A stretch of DNA of 64,000 nt from positions 25,770 to 89,769 of the forward strand of contig NZ_SIJB01000016.1 in NCBI RefSeq assembly GCF_009910845.1, in the 5' to 3' direction. The notes under the pieces were generated by a model, which did no database searches, was not told where the DNA came from, and saw nothing but the letters and a program-made list of their open reading frames with translations. The DNA is from Chengkuizengella marina (GTDB taxonomy: Bacteria > Bacillota > Bacilli > Paenibacillales > KCTC-33759). Made by a program: the position numbers and the translations under genes. Shown one piece after another: positions 1 to 8,735 of the stretch; the first letter of the stretch is position 1; each line of letters starts with the position of its first letter.

Positions 1-2290
1 CAACCGCAACCGTTAAACCGAGTGTCATGGTTCCCTGTAATGCAATTGTGGCAAATCTTGCAGCTATAGCTGAATTCTTATATAAATTCATATGCCATGT
101 TGTTTTCTCTATTTGAGTTGCAAAAGCACCAATTGTAGATGCTCTAATAGTACTATTAAATGCAATTAGAGCAGTGGTAGTTACACCGGCCACACTACCT
201 ACACTCCCAAATGTATCCGTTAACTTGGTCATTAACAATACAGTTGAAGTACCAAACTCTACAAAGTTTTTAACTGCCTCTGTATCGATAAAGTTCTGCC
301 AAAAACCAACCGTAGCGTTTTGAAACTCTTTAACCTTTGCTTCCATTGAGTTTAAATAGTTTTCATACTCTTTTGCTGCTGATCCAGCCGAGTTAAGACC
401 AACTTCCAAAGAGTCTGTGGCATCTTGCCAGTTAGCCAGGAGGGATGCAATGATGTTACCTTGTCGTTTACCGGCTACTAATTCAGTTATATTCGCTTGT
501 TCAAAATCTGATAAATCTTCCCAAACTGTTGCTAAATCATTAAAGATGTCATATGTAGACTTAAAAGTGTTTTCATCCTGTTTTAAAGTCAATCCAAGAT
601 TTTTGAACGACGATTCTAGAGTAGGTACTAAACGTGAAAGATCTTCACCTTCCTCTCCGATACCTCTTATACGCATTGATACTGTTTTTAGAGCTGTACC
701 TACGCTTGCAGGATCTTGAATAGTTGTATTTGCAGCTACTATTAATGCAACTGACTCTTCAATAGTATTTCCTGCTTCTTTTAATGAACTTGCTGATCGC
801 CTTAGTCCTTCACCTAGCCCGGCACTAGATGTACTAAACTCATTTCCTACCTGATTGTATAAATCGATTATCTTTCTTACATTTTTACCCTGTTCATCAA
901 CCTCAATGCCAAAACCTTTGATAGCAGATAGTAATGCTTTGTTAGCATCCTCAACTTCCATGTCTCCAACGTTTGCATATATAATGGTTTCTTCGGTCAA
1001 CTTCTGAGCCTGTTGAATGTTGTAGCCTAATCTAGCCCACTCTGTACCAGAATTGATTACGTCTACAGTCATAGCACCTAGACTTTGTGCAACTTTATTT
1101 GATGTTGCTTCAAAGTTTCTGTAAGTCTCCTCTGTTTCATCGGTGACTTTTCGGAGGTTGGTCATTGCTTTATCTATTTCGTAGATATATTGAATCCCTT
1201 GCTGAAAGGAACGGATAGGAAAGTAAAACGCTGTCATGGCTCCCATCCAGATAGGAATACGAGCTGCTGCAATTTTAAATTGTTCACCAAACCCTAAATT
1301 TCTCGCTGTAACTTCTCTCAAAGCTTCACTATTCTTATACAAACTACCCGTTGTTTTATCGACTGCACCCTTGATAATTCTATTCTGTTTATCATTCTCT
1401 TTTAATGAGGCTGTCCATTGTCCTGTAACTCTATTTAAAGATATCTCTCTAATTTCTCTATCTTTGTAAGCTTGATTTAATTTTAATGTGTTCTCAATTT
1501 CTTCTTCAGTTATATTACTACTTTTCAGTTGATTGTTTTGATCAATTAGAATCCCACGTTTAGATATCTCTTGAAGTTCTTTAATCTTTTCTCTAGTCTT
1601 ATCAAGTTCCGCATTAGAATCTTTCATCGAAATAGAACGATTCAACTTCAACAGTTCATCTCTAGAAACTCGCCCATTATTTTTAAGCGTAATTAATTCT
1701 TTTCTAAGTTCTCTCTTAGCCTGTGTCAACTTCTTGGTTTCATTTTCTCTAGCCTTGAGATTATCAACAATCTTTGTTCCGACTACTTCATCATAGTTAT
1801 TAAAAGTCGTAGTGCTTTTTACATTGTCATTCTCTCTAGTTTCAGTCGAACTTAGCTTGTTATTTTCTACATCTAATTTTTGTGTCTGCTGAATGAGTTT
1901 TCCTTGCTCTTCTAGAGCCTTATTATCTCTTTTTACAGCATTAGTATGTCCCTCAACGATCTTAGTCTTTTCATCAATTAATTCTTTAGACTTCGTGATT
2001 ATTTCACCATTAGAAAGAGTAATCTCCTTTTGTTTCTCAATAGTTCCATTCTCTTTTTTAACAACTTGCTCATGTTCTTTAATAATTCTAGTTTGTTCTT
2101 TCTTAACTTGATTAAACTTATCTGCAATGCTAGCTAACTGCTTAAGCTGCTCCCCAGATATTCCATTCAGGTTAACTTTAATGTCGAGTTTATCAAACTT
2201 CGTTCTCAAACTTTTTAACTTCTTCTCAATCGTCTCCATCGACTTCTCTTTTAATGCAGCCTCAATGAGTATTCTTATATTATCTACCAA
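1..2290 (-). CDS. phage tail tape measure protein (C-terminus outside window)
   Basis: Open reading frame running off the left edge, at least 763 residues. TTG start at 2290 follows the SD GGAGTG. The first ~250 residues are highly charged heptad-rich coiled coil. From ~residue 300 it has the usual phage tape-measure core: a Phe/Ile-rich segment, then the TNLRKVTDETEETY and AGLGEGLRRSASSLKEAGNT type helices and the SVGTALKTVSMRIRGIGEEG block. A hydrophobic Gly/Ala-rich stretch begins near the window edge. Tape measure proteins set tail length and help DNA ejection. In SPbeta the equivalent position is held by yomI. The family call is secure; the C-terminus, which may carry a peptidoglycan hydrolase, cannot be seen. 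Confidence 0.93.
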   Translation of the reverse strand, partial: MVDNIRILIEAALKEKSMETIEKKLKSLRTKFDKLDIKVNLNGISGEQLKQLASIADKFNQVKKEQTRIIKEHEQVVKKENGTIEKQKEITLSNGEIITKSKELIDEKTKIVEGHTNAVKRDNKALEEQGKLIQQTQKLDVENNKLSSTETRENDNVKSTTTFNNYDEVVGTKIVDNLKARENETKKLTQAKRELRKELITLKNNGRVSRDELLKLNRSISMKDSNAELDKTREKIKELQEISKRGILIDQNNQLKSSNITEEEIENTLKLNQAYKDREIREISLNRVTGQWTASLKENDKQNRIIKGAVDKTTGSLYKNSEALREVTARNLGFGEQFKIAAARIPIWMGAMTAFYFPIRSFQQGIQYIYEIDKAMTNLRKVTDETEETYRNFEATSNKVAQSLGAMTVDVINSGTEWARLGYNIQQAQKLTEETIIYANVGDMEVEDANKALLSAIKGFGIEVDEQGKNVRKIIDLYNQVGNEFSTSSAGLGEGLRRSASSLKEAGNTIEESVALIVAANTTIQDPASVGTALKTVSMRIRGIGEEGEDLSRLVPTLESSFKNLGLTLKQDENTFKSTYDIFNDLATVWEDLSDFEQANITELVAGKRQGNIIASLLANWQDATDSLEVGLNSAGSAAKEYENYLNSMEAKVKEFQNATVGFWQNFIDTEAVKNFVEFGTSTVLLMTKLTDTFGSVGSVAGVTTTALIAFNSTIRASTIGAFATQIEKTTWHMNLYKNSAIAARFATIALQGTMTLGLTVAV

Positions 2291-2317
2291 TGTATCACTC
2301 CTTTTTTACACAACAAA

Positions 2318-2348
2318 AAAAGTATCGAAATTTGTCGACGATACTTTT
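2318..2348 (-). terminator. hairpin with T-run in the leader of the tape measure gene
   Basis: Arms AAAAGTATCG and CGATACTTTT enclose an 11-base loop. Read on the minus strand the stem is followed by a run of T. It ends only about 20 bases before the tape measure SD, so it could be an attenuator or a terminator isolating tape measure transcription. Confidence 0.55.
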
Positions 2349-2364
2349 GAAATGTGTTATGATT

Positions 2365-2417
2365 TTATCCTAAAATTCTAAATCCACTTAATAGGTATAT
2401 TTAGAATTTTAGGATAA
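2365..2417. repeat. 19-bp perfect inverted repeat upstream of the YIP1-like gene
   Basis: Left arm 2365-2383 and right arm 2399-2417 are perfect complements (TTATCCTAAAATTCTAAAT) around a 15-base loop. It lies between the tape measure start and the oppositely oriented membrane gene. It may be a bidirectional terminator or an operator; no protein is known for it. Confidence 0.6.
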
Positions 2418-2455
2418 GAGGTGTTTTTTATTTTTTAATTGGGGGGAAATAATAG

Positions 2456-3148
2456 TTGGATACACAAAACAATGAGTTCAAAGATATTAATGAAAGAGAT
2501 GAAAAAGAAACAAATGATATTAAACCTTGGTTTTCGATTTGGTTAAAACCGAGAAAAACAATGAGATATGTATTAGATACTAAGCCAGGCAAATTATTTT
2601 TGTTGATTTATTTAGGAATACTCGTCACAACTTTAGATCGTGGGGCTTCAAATGAACCAGGTGATACAATGAATCTATTTTCAATTTTATTTACTTATAT
2701 TATAGGTTCACTTTTTTTTACTGCTATTGCTTATTACATAGTTCCATTATTATTGCGATGGACAGGAAGTTTATTAGGAGGTAGAGGAACCACTGAAGAA
2801 GTCCGTTATGCCTATGCCTATTCTTATATTCCATATGTCTATACATTGATATTTATTTGGATACCTTCATTATTATTATTTGGAATTAATAATTTTACTA
2901 CTGAATATGCACATAGCATTTATAGCAGTTCAACGCTTACAAATTTAATGTTTATTTTCAATTTACTTGATTTAATTATAGCGATATGGGCTATTTTCAC
3001 GACTATAAAATGTTTGGCTGAAGCTCATCAATTTTCATCTTGGAGATCATTAGGTGCAATAATAATAAGTTTCTTAGTAATATTTATACCTCTTTTTATA
3101 TTATTTGCATTAATATTTCCAATATTAATTAATTTCGTGGTTAATTAA
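2456..3148 (+). CDS. YIP1-family-like multi-pass membrane protein
   Basis: 230 residues. The TTG start follows the purine-rich GGGGGGAAATAATAG. A charged N-terminus of about 30 residues leads to PWFSIWLKPRKTMRYVLD, typical of bacterial YIP1-domain proteins, then about five hydrophobic segments (roughly residues 45-60, 75-100, 125-150, 165-185 and 200-228). It is the only plus-strand gene inside the late structural block, with its own terminator behind it, so it looks like an independently expressed cargo gene (moron) that could act in the lysogen. The biochemical role of the family in bacteria is unclear. Confidence 0.65.
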   Translation: MDTQNNEFKDINERDEKETNDIKPWFSIWLKPRKTMRYVLDTKPGKLFLLIYLGILVTTLDRGASNEPGDTMNLFSILFTYIIGSLFFTAIAYYIVPLLLRWTGSLLGGRGTTEEVRYAYAYSYIPYVYTLIFIWIPSLLLFGINNFTTEYAHSIYSSSTLTNLMFIFNLLDLIIAIWAIFTTIKCLAEAHQFSSWRSLGAIIISFLVIFIPLFILFALIFPILINFVVN

Positions 3149-3158
3149 CTTACTATTG

Positions 3159-3200
3159 AACAGCCCATTTTCATATATTGAAGTTAACGGGCTGTTTTTT
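3159..3200 (+). terminator. rho-independent terminator of the YIP1-like gene
   Basis: AACAGCCC pairs with GGGCTGTT and is followed by T residues; it starts 11 bases after the stop codon of the membrane gene. Confidence 0.8.
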
Positions 3201-3203
3201 CCA

Positions 3204-3221
3204 ATAAAATTCCTCTTTTAT
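3204..3221 (-). promoter_or_regulatory. palindromic element A1 (ATAAAA-N6-TTTTAT)
   Basis: On the minus strand: ATAAAA GAGGAA TTTTAT followed by TGGAA. It lies just downstream of the zinc-ribbon gene and points toward the tape measure gene. Confidence 0.5.
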
Positions 3222-3231
3222 CGGTCTAAAT

Positions 3232-3573
3232 CTATTCGTTAATTATTTTCATAACTTTACTCATATCAATCTTTCTGTAGCAAATAAATAAAACTGACTC
3301 ATATTGCTTCATATTTTCTTCAACTCGATAAAAATCTTTTTCAGAATCAATCCATTCTCTCATTTTATGATTTTTAACATTTTCAGCTAAGATAAAAGTA
3401 TCTTTATAATAAACTACTCTATACCGTAGATACTTAGGTAATTCATAAATATTTTTATTTGTTTTTTTATCCCTACAAGCTCTTTGTCTACAAACATCAT
3501 TACAATATTTTGCATCCCTTCTAGTGGCAAAAAACGCCATACCACAAACCATACAAAATTTTTCTCTTTTCAA
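3232..3573 (-). CDS. small zinc-ribbon protein in the tail module
   Basis: 113 residues from a TTG at 3573, chosen because GGAGTGA lies about nine bases upstream; the GTG nine bases earlier sits too close to that SD. The N-terminus has four cysteines arranged C-x2-C ... C-x3-C (FCMVCG ... YCNDVCRQRA), a treble-clef or zinc-ribbon pattern often seen in phage regulators and homing-type proteins. The remainder is basic with aromatic residues and has no motif I recognise. It lies between the recombinase-like gene and the tape measure, away from the tail genes proper. Confidence 0.6.
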   Translation of the reverse strand: MKREKFCMVCGMAFFATRRDAKYCNDVCRQRACRDKKTNKNIYELPKYLRYRVVYYKDTFILAENVKNHKMREWIDSEKDFYRVEENMKQYESVLFICYRKIDMSKVMKIINE

Positions 3574-3677
3574 ATTGATCACTCACTCCATAACATTTTG
3601 TCACAATTGTCACAGATATTAGTGTTTCCAAATTTCAGTAAAAAGATAATAAGAGGCAATGAAGCCTCTTTAAATGA

Positions 3678-4676
3678 TTAAACAAATATTCTGTTTTTCT
3701 CCTCCTCGAAGTCTCTAAGGTCATAAATTTGAGTAGTAGAAATATCTTCATGATGAGCAACATATTTTGAAACTAATTTCATGTCGATTCCAGATTCTAA
3801 TAGATGTGTAATACATGAATTTTTAAATATATGTATATTTACTCTTCTTCCTAAGATATGGGATAATGTATCGCACAAAGCATCTGCCCAGTCGGCAGAC
3901 ATTTGTTTTGTTTGACCATGATGCTTAGTTGTAAAGATGTATTCGTGATCGTATCCACGAACTTCTACCCATTTTTTTAAGTAAGGTAAGACATCTAAAG
4001 GTATCATATACTGCAAAGGTTTTCCATCTGTCGATTTTCCTTTACCTCGAATAGTGTGAGAGAGAACATAACTCTGATTTTCAGGAATAGAGTAATCCAA
4101 AATTTCAGTTTTAAATTGAATGATTTCAGACTTTCTTGCTCCTACTCTAAATGCAGTTGCTAACCACGCCATGCCAAGATAATTTTCATCTTCGGCCAGC
4201 ATTTCCATCAAAAGGTCGTACTCTTCTTTTGTAACTTTAATTTTTTCATATACTTTATTCTTGGGAATTGGGGGAAGTCCCCTAGTGAAGTTTCTAAATC
4301 TCGTATAATTCTCATCTTCATCAGCAACTACATTTTCAATATAATTACATAGGCTTGAAACACTATTTTGTTTAAATTTTTTAGAGCTTGAGGATAAACC
4401 ATGATCTTCAAGAAAGCTACGATATCTTAAAAAATCACGTTTAGTTATTTTGTAAAGAGGTTTGTTATTCATTGAACTGTATATATAATATCCGAATTGA
4501 CGTAATGCACTTCTATATTGCTTTTTTGTTTTAGGAGAGAAGTCTTGTACAGAAACAAATTCTTCTGCAATGATTCTAAAATCCTCATTGACCTCTCTCC
4601 ACATTTCATCAGTTACTGCCGGCAATTTCTTAGCACGTTCTCTTAACATGTTCTTTTTAATTTTAGTAATAATCAT
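3678..4676 (-). CDS. tyrosine recombinase-like protein within the tail gene cluster (YomM position)
   Basis: About 332 residues. It has an N-terminal SAM-like core-binding domain (~45-140, TKKQYRSALRQFGYYIY) and a C-terminal catalytic-like domain. Visible motifs are Arg I in FRVGARKSE, Lys in RGKGKS, HIFKNS where H-x-x-R is expected, H in VAHHED, and the nucleophile candidate in STTQIYDL. The second catalytic arginine is therefore replaced (HxxK or N). SPbeta carries a recombinase-like gene (yomM) at the same place between tail genes and the tape measure. The exact start is uncertain: GTG, ATG and ATT codons crowd the AGGTG. It may be a regulator rather than an integrase. Confidence 0.75.
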   Translation of the reverse strand: MIITKIKKNMLRERAKKLPAVTDEMWREVNEDFRIIAEEFVSVQDFSPKTKKQYRSALRQFGYYIYSSMNNKPLYKITKRDFLRYRSFLEDHGLSSSSKKFKQNSVSSLCNYIENVVADEDENYTRFRNFTRGLPPIPKNKVYEKIKVTKEEYDLLMEMLAEDENYLGMAWLATAFRVGARKSEIIQFKTEILDYSIPENQSYVLSHTIRGKGKSTDGKPLQYMIPLDVLPYLKKWVEVRGYDHEYIFTTKHHGQTKQMSADWADALCDTLSHILGRRVNIHIFKNSCITHLLESGIDMKLVSKYVAHHEDISTTQIYDLRDFEEEKNRIFV

Positions 4677-4683
4677 CACCTAC

Positions 4684-5121
4684 TTAATTTCTAGCATCCA
4701 TACCGCGTTGATGAAGCCCATCTTTCATTGCCTGTTTGGCAATACCCTCTTCTTTTAGCCTACGTTTAGTTTCTTGAGTGAAGGGACGACCGTCTGTTAG
4801 CTCTTTTGGTACATCATAAGTGTAGCCTTCACCCGTTTCTACAATGTAAGCTACGTTTTTATCGCCATCTGATCGAACATTTTGAATTTCTAACGTTTTA
4901 GCATCTATCATTTTGGTTTCAATATTATCTTCATCAATTAATCCGTCTTGGTAATATTTCCGTTCATATACTTTTGGACTATAAGCATCATACACTTCAT
5001 CTTCGATCTCTTCTTGCATAGTCTTAACTGCTGCTTTAGCGACATTATCATTTAAAGATTCTGTTATTTGCCTTGAGAGGTATTTTGTTAAGTCTCCTAA
5101 ATTAGTGAAGTCCTTCGGCAT
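4684..5121 (-). CDS. phage tail/connector protein (HK97 gp10-like)
   Basis: 145 residues starting at ATG 5121 behind AAAGGTGAGG; this start overlaps the end of the upstream gene by 20 bases, so the two are translationally coupled. It begins MPKDFTNLGDLTKYL and continues with SLNDNVAKAAVKTMQEEIEDEVYDAY, then an RKYYQDGLIDEDNIE segment. This is the layout of gp10-like tail completion proteins: amphipathic N-terminal helix, YxxRxYxxxGL segment, beta-rich end. The C-terminus (QAMKDGLHQRGMDARN) is basic. Function is inferred from that layout and its position next to the tail proteins. Confidence 0.6.
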   Translation of the reverse strand: MPKDFTNLGDLTKYLSRQITESLNDNVAKAAVKTMQEEIEDEVYDAYSPKVYERKYYQDGLIDEDNIETKMIDAKTLEIQNVRSDGDKNVAYIVETGEGYTYDVPKELTDGRPFTQETKRRLKEEGIAKQAMKDGLHQRGMDARN

Positions 5122-5602
5122 TGTCCTCACCTTTGATTTTTTCATGGTTAATTGCAGAAGCCATAATCTCTCCAATTTGCTTACCCATCTGATTCGACTG
5201 TTCAATTGCTTTATTAATCTTTTCTAATTCATCTTTTTCAAATTGCTCAAATATTTGCTCATAAATTCCAGTATCCACTAGCTTTTCAGCTATGTTAAAC
5301 AATTTATATAAATCTTCTTTTTTGGACATATCTAATTTCTCTAATCCTAAATTAGTAAACTGTTTAAGGATTAACATCTGACTCAACAACATCATATTTT
5401 GAACCTGATTGTAACTTACAGTTTCCTTTCTTAATACCTCAAATGCTTCTTGAAAATCTAAAAGCAACCTAGAAATCTTTGTGTCTCTAAACTTGATATA
5501 TACATCAAGCTTAAAATCACCATCATTTAGATAAATAGTTTTCATTTCATTCAGTTTACTATCTAACTTATTTACATCTGTTAAAGATAATTTTTTAGCT
5601 AT
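5102..5602 (-). CDS. putative tail assembly chaperone-type protein (probable ATA start)
   Basis: About 166 largely helical, acidic residues. It follows the major tail protein and precedes the tape measure, the place of lambda gpG-type chaperones. The start is odd. SD AAAAGGAG (5611-5618) has the GTG at 5611 overlapping it, while ATA at 5602 sits exactly eight bases downstream and reads as ATA-Ala-Lys-Lys-Leu-Ser. The next ATG is 23 codons further in. No slippery heptamer is needed, because the following gene has its own SD. Function is inferred from position. Confidence 0.5.
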   Translation of the reverse strand: MAKKLSLTDVNKLDSKLNEMKTIYLNDGDFKLDVYIKFRDTKISRLLLDFQEAFEVLRKETVSYNQVQNMMLLSQMLILKQFTNLGLEKLDMSKKEDLYKLFNIAEKLVDTGIYEQIFEQFEKDELEKINKAIEQSNQMGKQIGEIMASAINHEKIKGEDNAEGLH

Positions 5603-5632
5603 TTTAATCACTCCTTTTTAAATTTTAGTCCG

Positions 5633-5650
5633 ATAAAACATTAATTTTAT
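5633..5650 (-). promoter_or_regulatory. palindromic element A2
   Basis: Minus strand ATAAAA TTAATG TTTTAT followed by CGGAC, ending 15 bases before the SD of the chaperone-type gene and just after the major tail terminator. It points along transcription. Confidence 0.6.
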
Positions 5651-5664
5651 TTGGCAAATTAAAT

Positions 5665-5690
5665 AGGGTAGACCATAATTGATCTACCCT
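5665..5690 (-). terminator. terminator after the major tail gene
   Basis: AGGGTAGA and TCTACCCT form an eight-pair stem with a ten-base loop, followed on the minus strand by TATTTAATTT. Confidence 0.7.
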
Positions 5691-5699
5691 TGCAAGATT

Positions 5700-6434
5700 T
5701 TATGCAGCAATTGGGATTCGTAAAGACTTCCCAAGTACATTTGAAGTCTTAGGTTTAACAACTCTTAATTTAGTCTCCATTGAAGTTGCCTGACGTTCAG
5801 ATTGAGTACTAATGGAAAAACTTCCATCTGGTAGAGCATTTTCAAATTGAAATTGAATAAGGTTTAATGGCGCTTCAGTTCTCTCATCAATTTCTAAAGT
5901 TTCTAAAATTGCCTCAACACCTTTAGTAAAGGTATTTGTATCGAATTCGATGGTTTCAGTATTGGCATCTGTCTGGTATTTATATGTTCTAACTTCTACC
6001 TTATCACCTTCACTAACCCCACTAGCAAATGTTACAGTTTCACCTGAGAGAGTACCTGTATCAATCTCTTTTCCATCAGAATCAAATATCACTAAATCAC
6101 TGTCAGATAATGGAGTATTCTTCAAGTTAATATCGGAAGAGCTGCCCACTTCATACCATTCAGGAAAAGCATAAGCAACTCCTGCACCTGTTACTATATC
6201 TTTACCAGCTTTCATTGCTACCCAATCATAGTGAAATTCTGTATCTGTTAAATTTAATTCAATATCTCTATTTGAATGGATAATCCCTCTTAATGGATCC
6301 CCTTGCCCTCCTCGAACTTCATTTTCACCAACAGTTACTGCAAGGCCTGCATCTGTCAAAGTCGTTGTCGCAAAAATCTTACCAGTTGCCTTATCTTTCA
6401 ATAAGACTTTAAAAACATCTGCTATTATTCCCAA
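5700..6434 (-). CDS. major tail protein
   Basis: 244 residues from TTG 6434 (nine bases after AAAGGAGG). It opens with MGIIADVFKVLLKDKATGKIFATTTLTDA-type sequence and has alternating beta-strand-rich segments, as tail tube proteins do. A central GETVTFASGVSEGDKVEVRTYKYQT segment resembles the Ig-like or beta-sandwich insertion common in siphovirus tube proteins. It has its own terminator and is the first gene of the tail half, consistent with high expression. Reading it as the tube subunit also fits its place, followed by chaperone-type, gp10-like and tape measure genes. Confidence 0.75.
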   Translation of the reverse strand: MGIIADVFKVLLKDKATGKIFATTTLTDAGLAVTVGENEVRGGQGDPLRGIIHSNRDIELNLTDTEFHYDWVAMKAGKDIVTGAGVAYAFPEWYEVGSSSDINLKNTPLSDSDLVIFDSDGKEIDTGTLSGETVTFASGVSEGDKVEVRTYKYQTDANTETIEFDTNTFTKGVEAILETLEIDERTEAPLNLIQFQFENALPDGSFSISTQSERQATSMETKLRVVKPKTSNVLGKSLRIPIAA

Positions 6435-6480
6435 ATTTTTTTCCTCCTTTAAAATAAAAAAAAGCAAAGGAATTTTCCCT

Positions 6481-7197
6481 TTACTTAGTCGCGTGATTTA
6501 AACCATTTAATTTACTTTTACTAACAAACAAATTATCGTACGGACTTTCTGATAATTTAAGATTTTCTGCATAGTGATTTATACTTACTTTTTCAGCACC
6601 TGCACATTTCATTCTTATAGCATTATCATAATCCTTTGATTTCGATATCCTATTAAAATCAGAATGTATTTGATAAATTGTTTGTTCAGATAATTGATCA
6701 TAAGTCTTTCCTGCAGTAATGGATATTGTTGATATCATATCTTCCATTAAGATATTCGCTTTACCTTTTGCTCTAGCCTGCAACACTTCATTTGCCCACT
6801 CTTGAACTAAAGCATTTTTATAAACTTTAGGCTCATAAATTAAATTTTGAGTCATTGCCAGTTTTCTAAATTCATCGTAGTTTGTACTATGAATTCGATG
6901 AATCTCGTCAATTGCAAATACGTATGTATCATTATTACTTGTAAATCTAACTTCTTTTTGAATTATAAGTGAAAATAACTTTTCCAACCTTTTGATTATA
7001 TTACTGTCTTTACTACTGAAAACTATTAAATCCAATAAGGGGAAATGATGAACTTTTTCATCAAAGTTATTCTTAGAATATTGTAAGAGGTATGAACATT
7101 CTACAAATTCATCATAGTCTTTCAATTTGATGGGGTATATTTGTCCTACACCGTCAAGATGACTAGGTTTGCCTAATATATGCCTAAGCGACTCCAT
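6481..7197 (-). CDS. conserved phage structural-region protein, unknown function
   Basis: 238 residues. ATG 7197 is chosen because GGAAGTGG precedes it; it overlaps the upstream gene by 14 bases. It starts MESLRHILGKPSHLDGVGQIYPIKLKDYDEF, a pattern shared by phage proteins encoded beside the major tail gene (tail assembly chaperone-like family). The rest is helical with Lys/Asn-rich loops and the segment AKGKANILMEDMISTISITAGKTYDQLSEQT. No catalytic motif is visible. Probably a tail or head-tail assembly factor. Confidence 0.5.
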   Translation of the reverse strand: MESLRHILGKPSHLDGVGQIYPIKLKDYDEFVECSYLLQYSKNNFDEKVHHFPLLDLIVFSSKDSNIIKRLEKLFSLIIQKEVRFTSNNDTYVFAIDEIHRIHSTNYDEFRKLAMTQNLIYEPKVYKNALVQEWANEVLQARAKGKANILMEDMISTISITAGKTYDQLSEQTIYQIHSDFNRISKSKDYDNAIRMKCAGAEKVSINHYAENLKLSESPYDNLFVSKSKLNGLNHATK

Positions 7198-7684
7198 TCT
7201 TACCACTTCCAATACTGTATCTCAACCGATACCCAATGTAACTTTCAGGAGCTTCTATTGGTTGCCCTGACTCAAATAATACGTTGCCTATTCCAGTGAT
7301 CTTCTTATCAAAAATTAAGTTGTTAATATGATCACAAATCCAAGACAGCCTCATATCTCTTCCGTCATAATTAAAGTGTGACAGCACATCAAAATATATC
7401 TCTTGATTAGCCAAGTAGTAATTATCAGTATTTGATCTTCTACCTGGATAAAATAAAAGCCTACACTTAGCCTCTTTATCTAGGTTTTCTGATGTTGGAG
7501 TAGTTTTAATCCTATCCTCAATAATTCCCCATCTCTCACTAACATCCATATCTAGAATATTCGGCTTACTCTCATCTATAGGATCATCATTTCCATGAGT
7601 AGGTTTATAGTAAAGCAGCCTTAAAAGAGTTTCATCCGTAGTGAACAGTCGGTACAAATCTTTCATATTCTCTCTCATTTTCAT
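7184..7684 (-). CDS. probable tail terminator/neck protein
   Basis: 166 residues; SD AGGTGGTGATG precedes the ATG. Mid-protein it has the signature KCRLLFYPGRRSNTDNY and then YFDVLSHFNYDGRDMRLSWICDHINNL, as in siphovirus tail terminator or neck proteins, where a strand-rich core is followed by amphipathic helices. It lies between the head-closure-like gene and the tail genes. Assignment is positional, with support from the mixed alpha/beta pattern and size. Confidence 0.5.
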   Translation of the reverse strand: MKMRENMKDLYRLFTTDETLLRLLYYKPTHGNDDPIDESKPNILDMDVSERWGIIEDRIKTTPTSENLDKEAKCRLLFYPGRRSNTDNYYLANQEIYFDVLSHFNYDGRDMRLSWICDHINNLIFDKKITGIGNVLFESGQPIEAPESYIGYRLRYSIGSGKNGVA

Positions 7685-7695
7685 GACATCACCAC

Positions 7696-8313
7696 CTATA
7701 CCACCAAATCTGCTTGCACGACAATAACACCCGTATTATTAATTACTTGGGTGTAGTCTAAATGAGTTATTTTATATGTTTGATTGTACATTGCTAATTC
7801 TTTATCTAATTTTAATTCTTCATGGTCTGTGTATCCTATTGCAATTAGAAGGCTGCCATCAGGAATGTTGATTTTACTGTCTATATCCGAATCTGCCAGC
7901 CCATTTCTAGACTTTACTATACTAGGAAAAAATACTGGGATATTTTGAGTGTCCCATATTGGTTTACCTACATCGTCATAATCCACGATTGCTCGTACTT
8001 CCGACATCAATGTTAGACTATTGTTACACCTAGTCATTTTACCCGACCAATAAAAATCCCTATCTTCTCTTTCAACAGTAATTAGATATGATTGATCTTC
8101 AAAACTGACACTATCACCATATTTAATATCATATACATCTTTTCGAATCAGAATGGTTTTATCTACATTCTTCTGCCAATCATTTGAATCATTAATGATA
8201 CATTCAAAATCGAAATCAGCTTGATTTATTTTCACATAGGATTTCTCACACATTTCAAAGACCATTTCCTCGTTATCTCGACCACTCGACATCCATAAAC
8301 TATAGTCTTTCAT
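7696..8313 (-). CDS. probable head closure protein
   Basis: 205 residues; the start codon overlaps the upstream stop (8313). Sequence is beta-rich with short loops (DIKYGDSVSFEDQSYLITVEREDRDFYWSGK), resembling SPP1 gp16-type stoppers: a small beta-barrel whose segment 'G(D)xVxxxxxxYxVxxxxDRD' is recognisable. It is followed by the tail terminator-like gene and preceded by a connector-like gene, the standard connector order. No enzymatic motif seen. Confidence 0.5.
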   Translation of the reverse strand: MKDYSLWMSSGRDNEEMVFEMCEKSYVKINQADFDFECIINDSNDWQKNVDKTILIRKDVYDIKYGDSVSFEDQSYLITVEREDRDFYWSGKMTRCNNSLTLMSEVRAIVDYDDVGKPIWDTQNIPVFFPSIVKSRNGLADSDIDSKINIPDGSLLIAIGYTDHEELKLDKELAMYNQTYKITHLDYTQVINNTGVIVVQADLVV

Positions 8314-8729
8314 CAGTTAATACCTTTCATGATATTCCGCGTGAATGATCGATTTAATTCTGATTGTATATTAGTCAACATTTCTCTTAGTGCTACAATC
8401 TTGGACTGTATGCCAGTTACCTCAAGCTCAGACCTCTTATTGAAATGATTTGCAATTTGTAGAGACTCACTAAGCTCTCTTTCCCGATAGTTTTTATAAA
8501 TCAATCGACCTAAAATTCTGTTGTGATGAACTGGTATTTCTTCTACTATACTTTCTCCATCAATTGTTAGTGTTTGACCTAAATTTTCTTCATACTCATA
8601 CAATGCTGACTTTAGATATGCTTCAACTATATTTGATTCCACATTAACATCCAATTCTGGATATTTTGTTAAATCAATTTTTACTAATGAATAGAATACA
8701 TCGTAAATATCCTCTAATTGTGTAGCCAT
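8313..8729 (-). CDS. probable head-tail connector (adaptor) protein
   Basis: 138 residues, predominantly helical, with LEDIYDVFYSLVKIDLTKYPE at the N-terminus and NRILGRLIYKNYRERELSESL in the middle. Size and helix-bundle character fit gp15/gp6-type adaptors that bind the portal ring. The C-terminal helix (REMLTNIQSELNRSF) is amphipathic. Called by order and fold impression only. Confidence 0.45.
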   Translation of the reverse strand: MATQLEDIYDVFYSLVKIDLTKYPELDVNVESNIVEAYLKSALYEYEENLGQTLTIDGESIVEEIPVHHNRILGRLIYKNYRERELSESLQIANHFNKRSELEVTGIQSKIVALREMLTNIQSELNRSFTRNIMKGIN

Positions 8730-8735
8730 AAGCTA

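Noticed and set aside
417..2381. Plus-strand frames across the tape measure region
   Set aside because: They lie opposite a long coding frame, have poor SDs and low-complexity products.
4684..5602. Overlapping tail genes as a gpG/gpGT programmed frameshift
   Set aside because: The downstream frame has its own SD and ATG at 5121, and no slippery heptamer was seen at the overlap.
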